Translations under genes and position numbers: made by a program
Notes under the pieces: generated by a model
Told to the model about the DNA's origin: nothing
The model's database searches: none
The model's input: the letters and a program-made list of their open reading frames with translations, nothing else
Source: Longispora sp040681875
Lineage (GTDB): Bacteria; Actinomycetota; Actinomycetes; Mycobacteriales; Micromonosporaceae
DNA length: 64,000 bases
Direction: 5' to 3'
Assembly (NCBI RefSeq): GCF_040681875.1
Contig: NZ_JBFAZP010000004.1
Location: 372,001-436,000, forward strand
Part shown: positions 57,407 through 64,000 of the stretch, piece by piece
How positions within the stretch are numbered: the stretch's first letter is position 1
How the letters are laid out: every line of letters begins with the position of its first letter

Positions 57407-58147
57407 TCAGTCCTTCCGGGGCAGGCGGATCAGGCTGGCCGCCCCGCCGCCGATGACGCCGCCGGCCGCGACCCCCGCGGCCCCGTACAGGATCCCGGTG
57501 GTCAGGCTGTCGTCCGCGGTGGCGGTGGGCAGCAGGCTCTGGGCGCCGCCGGAGACGCCGCCGGACGGTTCGACGGGGACGACCTCGTAGTCGGTCGGCG
57601 CGCCCGGGCCCGGCGTGACCACGTCGGTCTGTACCGGTGCGTCCGGGTAGGTGACGGTCGGCGGGTAGGTCGGGGACGGGGTGCCGCCGGCGGCCGGCGG
57701 AACCGGCGGATCCACCGGCGGAACTCCCGGATCGGCGGCGAGCGGGAGGTTCGGGTCGACCGGCGGCACGGTCGGGTTCCCGTACGGCAGGTGCGGGTCC
57801 AGCGGCGGCGCCGTCGGCGTGCCGAGCGGCAGGTGCGGGTCGAGGTGCCCCACCGACGGCGGCGTGACCTTGACCAGCGGCTGGTGGACGGAACCCAGCT
57901 CGGCGCTCCAGTCCAGGCCGTGCGGGATGAGGGACACCGAGGCGCCGCCGAAGCCGGTCTTGGACAGCCGCGCGCCGAGGGCGGTCGGCCCCGCGTCGGT
58001 GCGGGCGTCCACCAGCTTGCGGAGCTTCTCGGTCTCGTCGACGCCGAGTCGGTAGATCCGTGCGACCTCGTCAGGGTTCGTCCGGGCATGGACGGCGAAT
58101 TCGTCGTCGATGGCCATGCGGGCGATCAGGTCCCGGTAGAGCGACAT
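57407..58147 (-). CDS. RiPP-leader-like N-terminus, Pro-rich repeats and C-terminal helix
   Basis: This 246-residue protein is of unknown function. Residues 1-60 (RDLIARMAIDDEFAVHARTNPDEVARIYRLG) follow the pattern of Nif11/Franean1_4349-type precursor leaders: a short helix, then D-E-F-x-x-x, DP-type turn and E-x-x-x-L-x-x-L. The middle has repeated (L/V)DPHLP/DPNLP Pro-rich units. A Gly-rich hydrophobic segment (ILYGAAGVAAGGVIGGGAASLI) ends before RLPRKD, suggesting a membrane anchor. A strong Shine-Dalgarno (GGAGGAGG) precedes ATG 58147. It lies 88 bp upstream of the kinase gene on the same strand. The RiPP reading is speculative; a Pro-rich envelope protein is the alternative. Confidence 0.55.
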   Translation of the reverse strand: MSLYRDLIARMAIDDEFAVHARTNPDEVARIYRLGVDETEKLRKLVDARTDAGPTALGARLSKTGFGGASVSLIPHGLDWSAELGSVHQPLVKVTPPSVGHLDPHLPLGTPTAPPLDPHLPYGNPTVPPVDPNLPLAADPGVPPVDPPVPPAAGGTPSPTYPPTVTYPDAPVQTDVVTPGPGAPTDYEVVPVEPSGGVSGGAQSLLPTATADDSLTTGILYGAAGVAAGGVIGGGAASLIRLPRKD

Positions 58148-58185
58148 GTGCGGCCTCCTCCTTCTATGCTGAGCGAGCCTAGGGA

Positions 58186-58199
58186 GCGGACGCGTCCGC
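58186..58199. promoter_or_regulatory. Perfect 14-bp palindrome between divergent genes
   Basis: GCGGACGCGTCCGC is perfectly palindromic and lies in the 115-bp gap between the leader-like gene (leftward) and the LAL regulator (rightward). It could be an operator for the LAL regulator. Confidence 0.55.
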
Positions 58200-58262
58200 C
58201 GAACATCCGGTTGAGTACGGATCTTTCCGGGCGACCGCACATCCGTAGCCTGGGGAGGCGCC

Positions 58263-60839
58263 GTGGAACTCGTGGGTAGGGAGCAGGAGCTCGCCCTGCT
58301 GCGCGCCCGGGTCCAGACGGTCAAAGACGGACAATTTTCCTGCGTACTGGTGGGCGGCGACCCCGGCATCGGCAAGACCCGCCTGCTCGCGGAGCTGGAC
58401 GACGGCATCCGGTACGTACGCGGCGTCTGCGTACCGAGCGCGGACGCCCCGCCGCTGTGGCCGTGGCGGTACGTGCTGACGGTCCTGGGCCGGCCGGTCC
58501 CCGAGGGCGAGGGCTTCGCGGTGCTGGTCCGCTACGCCGAGGAACTCCTCGCGGCCGCCGACGAGCCGCTCCTCGTGGTGGTGGACGACCTCCAGCACGC
58601 CGACCCGGCGACGGTGAGCCTGTTCGGCTATCTCGCGGCCCTGTCTCCGGCCCGCCCCCTCGGCGTGATCGGCGCGTACCGGGGCGAGTCGAGCCCGGTG
58701 CCGGTCACCGGTCCGGCCGTGGCGCGGATCCGGCTGCGCGGGCTGGACACACCGGGCGTGGGCGCGTACCTGGAGCGGCTGCTGGACCGTCCGGTGCCCG
58801 CGCCGGTCGTGGCGGAGCTGCGCCGGCGCACCGAGGGCAACCCGCACCTGCTCGCCGAGATCGTGCCGCACCTGACCGCCGCCGAGCTCGACGGCCGGGG
58901 GGACCGGTTGCCGATCCGGTGGCCGGCGGAGGCCCGCGCGGCGGCGGCGGCCCGGATCGACGCGCTGGGTCCGGCGACCCGGGCGGTGCTGGCCACCGCG
59001 AGCGTGATCGGCCGCGAGTTCGACCTGGCCATCCTGGAACGCGTCGCCCTCGCCCGCGCCCGCACGGCCCAGGCCCGCACACCGGACCCCGGCACCGTCC
59101 GCCGCCCGGACTCCTCCGGCCGCACCGGCGCGATCTGGGCGAACCCGACCCCGGCCGACCCCGGCCACCCGCCCGACCTGCTCACCGGTCTCGACGAGGG
59201 CGTCACCGCCGGCCTGCTCACCGCGCTCCCCGGCCAGGTCTACGCCTTCGACCGCGCCGTCACCCGCGAGGTCCTCTACGAGTCGCTCCCCGCCCGGGAC
59301 CGGGCCCGCCTGCACGAGGCGACGGCCGACGCCCTGACCGCGTTCAGCGCCGACGTGGGCGAGCGGGGCCCGACGGCGGCGGAGCTGGCCCACCACCTGG
59401 TCGCGGCGGCCGTGCTCGGCGGGGACGACCGCCTGGACCGGGCCATCTCGTACGCGGTGGCGGCCGGGACCGCCGAGGACGTCGGGCAGCACGAGGCGGC
59501 CGGGCACTTCGCGTCGGCGGTCCGGCTCGCGGTCCGCGCGGACTGGCCGCCCGCCGCGCTCGGCCGGCTGGTCGTGGCCCTGGGCCGGGCCCGGCTCGCG
59601 GTGGGCGACCTCGCGGACGGCCGGGGCGTGCTGGCCGCCGCCGCCCGGCACGCCCGCCGGGCCGGCGACCCGGAGCTGCTGGCCCAGATCGCGCTCAGCC
59701 ACGGCCCGCGCGCCGGCCTGGGCGACACCGCTCCCCCGCCCGACCCGGCGCTGGTGGCGCTGCTCCGCGAGGCCCTCGCCGCCGGGGTGGCCGACCCGGA
59801 TCCGTTGCGCGCCCGGCTGGCCGTCGAGCTGGTCGGTACCCCGGAGGCGGCCGGTCTGGCGGAGGCGGCCGGGGACGGCCCGGAGGCGCTGCTGGCGCTG
59901 TACGCGGTGGACCCGCGCCCCGGGTACGCGGCGGCGGCCCTGCGCACGGCCGCCGACCCGTTGACGGAGTGCCGGGCCCGGCTGGCCGTCGCGCACCACC
60001 AGCTCGAACTGGGCGCGGTCGCCCCGGCCCGCCGGGAACTGGACGAGGTGACCCGGCTGCGGCTGCGTACCCCGCTGGGTCTGTGGTGGGCCGCCCAGGC
60101 CGAGGCGCACGTCGCACTGTTGTCGGGGGACCTGGAGCGGGCGGAGCCGTTGATCGGCGCGGCCCTGGCCGTCGGGCGGGGCGCGGACCCGCACTCGGCG
60201 GCGCTGGGCCACCTGGCGCAGCTCACGACGCTGCGCACCCTCCAGGGCCGGCTGCCCGACCTGGCTCCCGCGCTGGCCGACCTGGACCATCCGGCGCCCC
60301 GCCCGCCGTGGCTGGCCGCCGCCTCCGCGCTGGTGGCCGCGCACCGGGGCGAGTCCGCGATCGCCGAGGCGCTGCTGGAGGCGGCCCTGGGCGACGAACG
60401 CGGCAGCCTGTGGACGTCGGTGCTGCTGCTGGAGGTGGCCGCCCTGGTCGGGCACACCGCCGCCGCCGAGCGCCTGACGAGTGCCCTGAGCCCGCACGCG
60501 CACCGCTGGATCGTGATCGGCCCGGCGGTCAGTTCGGCCGGCCCGGTGGCCCTGGTGCTGGCCCGGGCGGGGGCGGATCCCCGGCGGACGGCCGGCTGGC
60601 TGGAGCTGGCGGGCACGATGGTCGACGGCACGCCGTGGAAGGTGCCGGAGGTGCGGACCCCGGGGCTGACCCGGCGCGAGCAGGAGGTCATGGAGCTGGC
60701 GGTGGCGGGCGCGTCGGCGAAGGACATCGCGGAGCGGCTGTTCATCGGGGAGCGCACGGTGGAGACGCACCTGGCGAACATCTACCGCAAACTGGGCGTC
60801 CGCTCCCGCATCGAACTCCTGGCCCTCCACAGAACCTGA
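58263..60839 (+). CDS. LAL-type LuxR family regulator (ATPase + HTH)
   Basis: This 858-residue large ATP-binding regulator has Walker A GGDPGIGKTR and Walker B LLVVVDDLQHAD. A long helical (TPR/MalT-like) middle and a C-terminal LuxR HTH (LTRREQEVMELAVAGASAKDIAERLFIGERTVETHLANIYRKLGVRSRIELLALHRT) follow. LALs commonly activate secondary-metabolite or catabolic genes after binding a ligand. Start GTG 58263 has GGGGAGGCG upstream. It is divergent from the leader-like gene with a perfect 14-bp palindrome between. No biosynthetic cluster is visible in the window. Confidence 0.92.
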   Translation: MELVGREQELALLRARVQTVKDGQFSCVLVGGDPGIGKTRLLAELDDGIRYVRGVCVPSADAPPLWPWRYVLTVLGRPVPEGEGFAVLVRYAEELLAAADEPLLVVVDDLQHADPATVSLFGYLAALSPARPLGVIGAYRGESSPVPVTGPAVARIRLRGLDTPGVGAYLERLLDRPVPAPVVAELRRRTEGNPHLLAEIVPHLTAAELDGRGDRLPIRWPAEARAAAAARIDALGPATRAVLATASVIGREFDLAILERVALARARTAQARTPDPGTVRRPDSSGRTGAIWANPTPADPGHPPDLLTGLDEGVTAGLLTALPGQVYAFDRAVTREVLYESLPARDRARLHEATADALTAFSADVGERGPTAAELAHHLVAAAVLGGDDRLDRAISYAVAAGTAEDVGQHEAAGHFASAVRLAVRADWPPAALGRLVVALGRARLAVGDLADGRGVLAAAARHARRAGDPELLAQIALSHGPRAGLGDTAPPPDPALVALLREALAAGVADPDPLRARLAVELVGTPEAAGLAEAAGDGPEALLALYAVDPRPGYAAAALRTAADPLTECRARLAVAHHQLELGAVAPARRELDEVTRLRLRTPLGLWWAAQAEAHVALLSGDLERAEPLIGAALAVGRGADPHSAALGHLAQLTTLRTLQGRLPDLAPALADLDHPAPRPPWLAAASALVAAHRGESAIAEALLEAALGDERGSLWTSVLLLEVAALVGHTAAAERLTSALSPHAHRWIVIGPAVSSAGPVALVLARAGADPRRTAGWLELAGTMVDGTPWKVPEVRTPGLTRREQEVMELAVAGASAKDIAERLFIGERTVETHLANIYRKLGVRSRIELLALHRT

Positions 60840-60859
60840 ACCCCTGTTCCGGGTACCGG
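60840..60859 (+). repeat. Dispersed stop-proximal element, copy 4
   Basis: ACCCCTGTTCCGGGTACCGG starts right after the LAL stop codon. It is related to the element after the GH63 gene, which ends with the same CCGGGTACCGG core. Confidence 0.55.
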
Positions 60860-60939
60860 GACGCACGCAGCGCCCGCCCGCGCGAGGGCCCCGGTGTCCA
60901 CCCCCGGCAGCGCGGACCTGCCGCTCCGTCGGCCGGGCC

Positions 60940-61020
60940 GGCTCCGCCCGGAGCACGCGAGCCTCGGGGGGCTCCGCCCGGAGCGCGCGACCCTCGGCCG
61001 GCTCCACGCGGACCGCGCAA
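60940..61020. repeat. 30-bp tandem repeat, about 2.7 units
   Basis: Units begin GGCTCCGCCCGGAGCRCGCG at 60940 and 60970, with a diverged partial copy at 61000. The period is exactly 30 bp. It lies between the LAL and DNA ligase genes. Confidence 0.8.
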
Positions 61021-61047
61021 CCCGCTGTGCCGCCGGGAATCCGGTCG

Positions 61048-61053
61048 TAGGCT
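61048..61053 (+). promoter_or_regulatory. -10 TAGGCT, 6 nt before the DNA ligase ATG
   Basis: TAGGCT fits TANNNT and ends 6 nt before ATG 61060, which lacks a Shine-Dalgarno; a leaderless mRNA is predicted. Confidence 0.5.
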
Positions 61054-61059
61054 GGGCGG

Positions 61060-62538
61060 ATGGAGTTCGCGCAGCTCGCGGGCACGTCCGCCGCCGTGGC
61101 CGTCACCGCCGCGCGCAAGCAGAAGATCGCCCTGCTCGCCGAGGCCCTGCGCGCCCTGGGCCCGGCGGAGGTGCTGGCCGGGACGGCGTACCTGGCCGGG
61201 GAGCTGCGCCAACGCCAGATCGGGGTGGGCTGGGCGAGCCTGCGCGACCTGCCGCCACCCGCCGACGTGCCCACGCTGACCGTCGGGGAGGTCGACGCGG
61301 CGCTCCAGTCCATCGGCGAGCTGTCCGGCGCGGGTTCCCAGGCGGCGAAACGCGACGCGCTCGGCGCCCTGTTCGCCCGGGCGACGGCCGACGAGCAGGC
61401 GTTCCTGCGCGGCCTGCTGACGGGCGAGGTCCGGCAGGGCGCGCTGACCGGGGTCCTCACCGACGCGGTGGCCCTGGCCGCCGGCCGGCCGGTCGCCGAG
61501 ATCCGCCGCGCGTTGCTGCTGGCCGGGGACCTGCGCGCGGTCGCCGCCGAGGCGCTGCACGGCGACCTGGGCGCGATCCGGCTCGCGGTGGGCCGCCCGC
61601 TGGCCCCGATGCTCGCGAGCCCGGCCACGGACGTCACGGACGCGCTGACCCGGATCAGCCCGGCGGCCGTGGAGCCGAAACTCGACGGGATCCGGATCCA
61701 GGTGCACCGGGACGGCGACGAGATCGCGGTGTTCAGCCGCAGCCTGGACGACCTGACGGCGAGGGTGCCGGAGGTGGTGGCCGCCGCGCGCGCCCTGCCG
61801 ACCCGGGCGGTGATCCTCGACGGCGAGGGCCTGGGGCTGGACGGTTCGGGCCGCCCGCTGGCGTTCCAGGACACGGTGCGCAAGGGCGGCGTGCTCCAGC
61901 CGCACTTCTTCGACGTGCTGCACCACGACGGTGCGGACCTGATCGACGAGCCGGCGGCGGCCCGGTTCGCGGTGCTCGACGCCCTGGTCCCGGCCGCGCA
62001 CCGGGTCGGCCGGACCGTCGTGGACACCCCGGAGCAGGCGGCGGAGGCGTTCCGCGCGGCCCTCGACGCCGGCCAGGAGGGCGTCGTCGTCAAGGACCTG
62101 GCCGCCGGCTACGACGCGGGCCGGCGCGGCGCCTCCTGGCTGAAGGTGAAGCCCCGGCACACCCTCGACCTGGTCGTCCTGGCCGCCGAGTGGGGCCACG
62201 GCCGCCGCCAGGGCTGGCTGTCCAACCTGCACCTGGGCGCGCGCGACCCCGGCACGGACGGTTTCGTGATGCTGGGCAAGACGTTCAAGGGCATGACCGA
62301 CGAGGTACTGCGCTGGCAGACCGACCGGCTCCGCGCCCTCGCCACGACCGAGGACGACTGGGTGGTGCGGGTCCGCCCGGAGCTGGTCGTGGAGATCGCG
62401 TTCGACGGGGTGCAGCGCAGCACCCGGTACCCGGGGGGCGTCGCGCTGCGGTTCGCCCGGGTCGTGCGCTACCGCGAGGACAAGACCCCGGCCGACGCGG
62501 ACACGATCGCCACGGTCCAGGCCCTGTCCCCACCGTGA
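61060..62538 (+). CDS. ligB: ATP-dependent DNA ligase (LigB-type)
   Basis: This 492-residue ligase seals DNA nicks using ATP. The N-terminal DNA-binding helical domain covers about residues 1-190. The nucleotidyltransferase domain has adenylated Lys in EPKLDGIRIQ, ILDGEGLGLDG and EGVVVKDLAAGYDAGRRGASWLKVKP. The OB-fold follows, with LSNLHLGARD and MLGKTFKGMTDE. The actinobacterial LigB family has this length and order. It is not the essential NAD-dependent LigA and probably acts in repair. ATG 61060 is 6 nt after a TAGGCT -10 with no Shine-Dalgarno. It converges with the solute-binding lipoprotein gene. Confidence 0.94.
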   Translation: MEFAQLAGTSAAVAVTAARKQKIALLAEALRALGPAEVLAGTAYLAGELRQRQIGVGWASLRDLPPPADVPTLTVGEVDAALQSIGELSGAGSQAAKRDALGALFARATADEQAFLRGLLTGEVRQGALTGVLTDAVALAAGRPVAEIRRALLLAGDLRAVAAEALHGDLGAIRLAVGRPLAPMLASPATDVTDALTRISPAAVEPKLDGIRIQVHRDGDEIAVFSRSLDDLTARVPEVVAAARALPTRAVILDGEGLGLDGSGRPLAFQDTVRKGGVLQPHFFDVLHHDGADLIDEPAAARFAVLDALVPAAHRVGRTVVDTPEQAAEAFRAALDAGQEGVVVKDLAAGYDAGRRGASWLKVKPRHTLDLVVLAAEWGHGRRQGWLSNLHLGARDPGTDGFVMLGKTFKGMTDEVLRWQTDRLRALATTEDDWVVRVRPELVVEIAFDGVQRSTRYPGGVALRFARVVRYREDKTPADADTIATVQALSPP

Positions 62539-62568
62539 CCCCCGCCCCGGCCGGGCGCCGCGCGCCCC

Positions 62569-62587
62569 GCGTACCCGTCGAAGGGTC
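62569..62587 (-). repeat. Dispersed stop-proximal 19-mer, copy 5
   Basis: The minus strand reads GACCCTTCGACGGGTACGC, identical to 43428-43446, starting 2 nt after the TGA of the solute-binding lipoprotein gene. Confidence 0.8.
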
Positions 62588-62589
62588 TG

Positions 62590-63504
62590 TCAGCGGCGTC
62601 GGCGGCGCGCCGACGTGGTCAGGGTCGCCGCCCGGGTGGTCGCGGACGGCGCCGGCCCCTGGGCGACGGGTCGGGGCTGCTCGCACGGGTCGAGGGCCTG
62701 CGAGTTGGGTTTGCTCGCCTGCGGCGCGATCCCGGGCAGCGAGTCCTTGAACTTCTGGTCCCAGGCCTCGTCCACGAACTCGGTGAGCTTCGCCTTGAGG
62801 AACGCGCAGAGTCTGGGCCGGTTGTTGGGCATCCCGATGCCGTAGCGCTCGGTGCCGACCTGCACCGGGGACACCCGCAGCCGCTTGGGGTCGCGGGCGG
62901 CGAACCCGTTGAGCACCCCGACGTCGGAGGTGACGGCCACGACGCTGCCCGCGTAGAGGGCGTCCATGCACTGTTTCAGGGTGCTCTGCGGCAGCGGGAG
63001 GACCTTGAAGCCGCCGATCCGGTCCTGGTTGGTCGACCCGGCGGTCACGCAGACCTCCCGGCCCTCGATCTCCCGGAGTTCGTTGACCGGCCTGCTGCTC
63101 AGGGTCAGGAGCCCCTGGTAGGTGGAGAAGTACGGCCCCGCGAAGTCGATCTCCTTGCGCCGGTCGTCGGTCATGGAGAAGTTGGAGATCACGAGCTTGA
63201 TGGGCGGCGCGGTGACCCCGGGCACGCTCGCCTCCCGGAGCTTGATCATGCGTTCGTTCGTGGTCATCGGCAGGAACTGCGGCGTGAACCCGACCTTGTG
63301 CCCGAGCCAGTTCGCGAGCGAGATGTCGAACCCGGACCACACGCCGTTGACGTAGTCGCTCCACCCGGGCAGGTCGGAGTTGGCGCCGATCTGCACGGTG
63401 CCCGACAGGTACTTCGCCGGGTCCTCCTCCGGGTCCGGGTCCGTCGAACAGGCGGCCGACAGGAACATGGCGGCCACCGCGAGTACCGCCCACATGCGAC
63501 GCAT
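62590..63504 (-). CDS. Type 2 solute-binding lipoprotein (SBP_bac_3, GlnH-like)
   Basis: This 304-residue extracellular lipoprotein is of the amino-acid-binding family. The signal peptide ends FLSAACSTD, with lipidated Cys 19. The SBP body has GTVQIGANSDLPGW, GFDISLANWLGHKVGF, LVISNFSMTDDRRKEIDFAGPYF, VCVTAGSTNQDRIGG and QCMDALYAGSVVAVTSDVGVLNGFA. It has no ABC permease nearby, so it may be a sensor-type SBP. Start ATG 63504 follows GAGGGAG; ATG 63519 lacks a Shine-Dalgarno. The C-terminus is Arg-rich. The gene is 83 bp downstream of a membrane protein on the same strand. It ends in the dispersed 19-mer. Confidence 0.9.
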   Translation of the reverse strand: MRRMWAVLAVAAMFLSAACSTDPDPEEDPAKYLSGTVQIGANSDLPGWSDYVNGVWSGFDISLANWLGHKVGFTPQFLPMTTNERMIKLREASVPGVTAPPIKLVISNFSMTDDRRKEIDFAGPYFSTYQGLLTLSSRPVNELREIEGREVCVTAGSTNQDRIGGFKVLPLPQSTLKQCMDALYAGSVVAVTSDVGVLNGFAARDPKRLRVSPVQVGTERYGIGMPNNRPRLCAFLKAKLTEFVDEAWDQKFKDSLPGIAPQASKPNSQALDPCEQPRPVAQGPAPSATTRAATLTTSARRRRR

Positions 63505-63587
63505 CGTCGTCTCCCTCATCGAAGGGTCCACCGGATCTGGTTCTGGCGGCTCTCGTTCTGGCGGGCCTGGTCCCAGCGGCCCCGGCC

Positions 63588-64000
63588 TTAGCGGCTGAGC
63601 GTGCCGCCGGTCAGGGTCGCGGTGACCTCGCAGCCCTGGTTGGCCGGGTCGAGGTACTCCACGAAGACCTTCACCACGCGGGTACCTTCCGGGATCGGGA
63701 TCGACACCCGCTCGCCGGTCCGGGCGGTGCGTCCGTGGTCCTCCAGCCACCGGGCGTCGGCGGACGCCTTGATCCGCAGCGACGCCGGCTGCACGCAGTC
63801 CCCGGTCTTGTTGTCGGACGTCATGAGCACCCCGAACTCCAGGTCGCCCCGCCAGCGGGGTTGCTCGATCTGGGCGACGATGGTGCGCGTGGAGGTGGCA
63901 CTGATCAGGAAGGGCCCGCCCAGGCCGACCTCGACGTCGGCCCACTGGGTGTAGAGCCAGCCGCCCACGGCGAACAGCGCGAGGACGACCCCGGTCACCG
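63588..64000 (-). CDS. Membrane-anchored extracellular beta-domain protein, 5' truncated
   Basis: At least 136 residues are visible, and the gene continues past the window edge. A membrane helix (VVLALFAVGGWLYTQWA) is followed by an exported beta-rich domain with Cys in KTGDCVQPAS and QGCEVTATL, probably disulfide-bonded. It ends TLTGGTLSR. The visible GTG at 63998 may be internal, so the true start is unknown. It is upstream of and co-oriented with the GlnH-like lipoprotein gene, so both may act in one surface complex. The family is not recognised. Confidence 0.6.
   Translation of the reverse strand, partial: VTGVVLALFAVGGWLYTQWADVEVGLGGPFLISATSTRTIVAQIEQPRWRGDLEFGVLMTSDNKTGDCVQPASLRIKASADARWLEDHGRTARTGERVSIPIPEGTRVVKVFVEYLDPANQGCEVTATLTGGTLSR

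Overview
The window is about 72% G+C, has strong G/C bias at third codon positions, and carries many gene families typical of filamentous actinomycetes: a LAL-type LuxR regulator, Spo0M, an LAxTG-anchored surface protein, a LacI-controlled sugar ABC cluster without its own ATPase, and membrane-anchored Ser/Thr kinases. It reads as a chromosomal segment of a soil saprophyte, probably Micromonosporaceae or a relative; the genus cannot be fixed from the sequence. I see no rRNA, tRNA, CRISPR array, transposase or phage gene.

Layout. 1-745: tail of a DUF692/MNIO oxidase and its SCO6045-like partner. 794-4863: secreted S1 protease, two small hypothetical genes and a GH63-type glucosidase. 4993-9098: an efflux island (ABC-2 permease, ABC ATPase, TetR) divergent from a DHA2 MFS pump, with TGTCA/TGACA dyads between them. 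9297-15631: a secreted protein, a flavin disulfide reductase, a TetR gene with a repeat-coded Gly/Ser leader, a PrmC-like methyltransferase, and a divergent SDR/MarR pair around a perfect palindrome. 15989-23479: five minus-strand genes (TIGR03084, AtuA, carboxyltransferase, biotin carboxylase, acyl-CoA dehydrogenase), mostly joined by 4-nt overlaps, which look like a branched or terpenoid acyl-CoA pathway. 23682-28169: Spo0M, a membrane protein, an alpha/beta-hydrolase-like protein and a GH18 chitinase.

28262-33434: an apparent operon of three signalling genes. First is a zinc-ribbon/FHA/PqqD-like/site-2-protease fusion. It overlaps a membrane pseudokinase with about eight T-x-x-(V/L/I) motifs, and a diguanylate cyclase follows 20 bp later. 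This is the most unusual module in the window. 33900-43427: a serine beta-lactamase-like enzyme, then a beta-1,3-glucan operon (GH81, sugar-binding lipoprotein, two permeases, GH1, LacI) behind two GAGAGCGCTCTC operators. 43549-47463: a tightly overlapping operon of a fold-type II PLP enzyme, D-Ala-D-X ligase, VanX-like dipeptidase and acyltransferase, suggesting peptidoglycan-precursor tailoring. 47674-52037: an Asp-rich Ca-repeat protein, an SdrD-like surface protein, a DUF3224 protein and a TetR. 52093-55526: two half ABC exporters behind a near-consensus iron box. 55726-64000: a membrane Ser/Thr kinase, a protein with a RiPP-leader-like N-terminus, a LAL regulator, an ATP-dependent DNA ligase, a solute-binding lipoprotein and a truncated membrane protein.

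Two themes recur. Several genes have no Shine-Dalgarno sequence and start 6-8 nt after a TANNNT hexamer, which suggests leaderless transcripts. Many intergenic gaps hold short tandem repeats of 15-30 bp, or a dispersed 19-mer (GACCCTTCGACGGGTACGC) placed just after stop codons.
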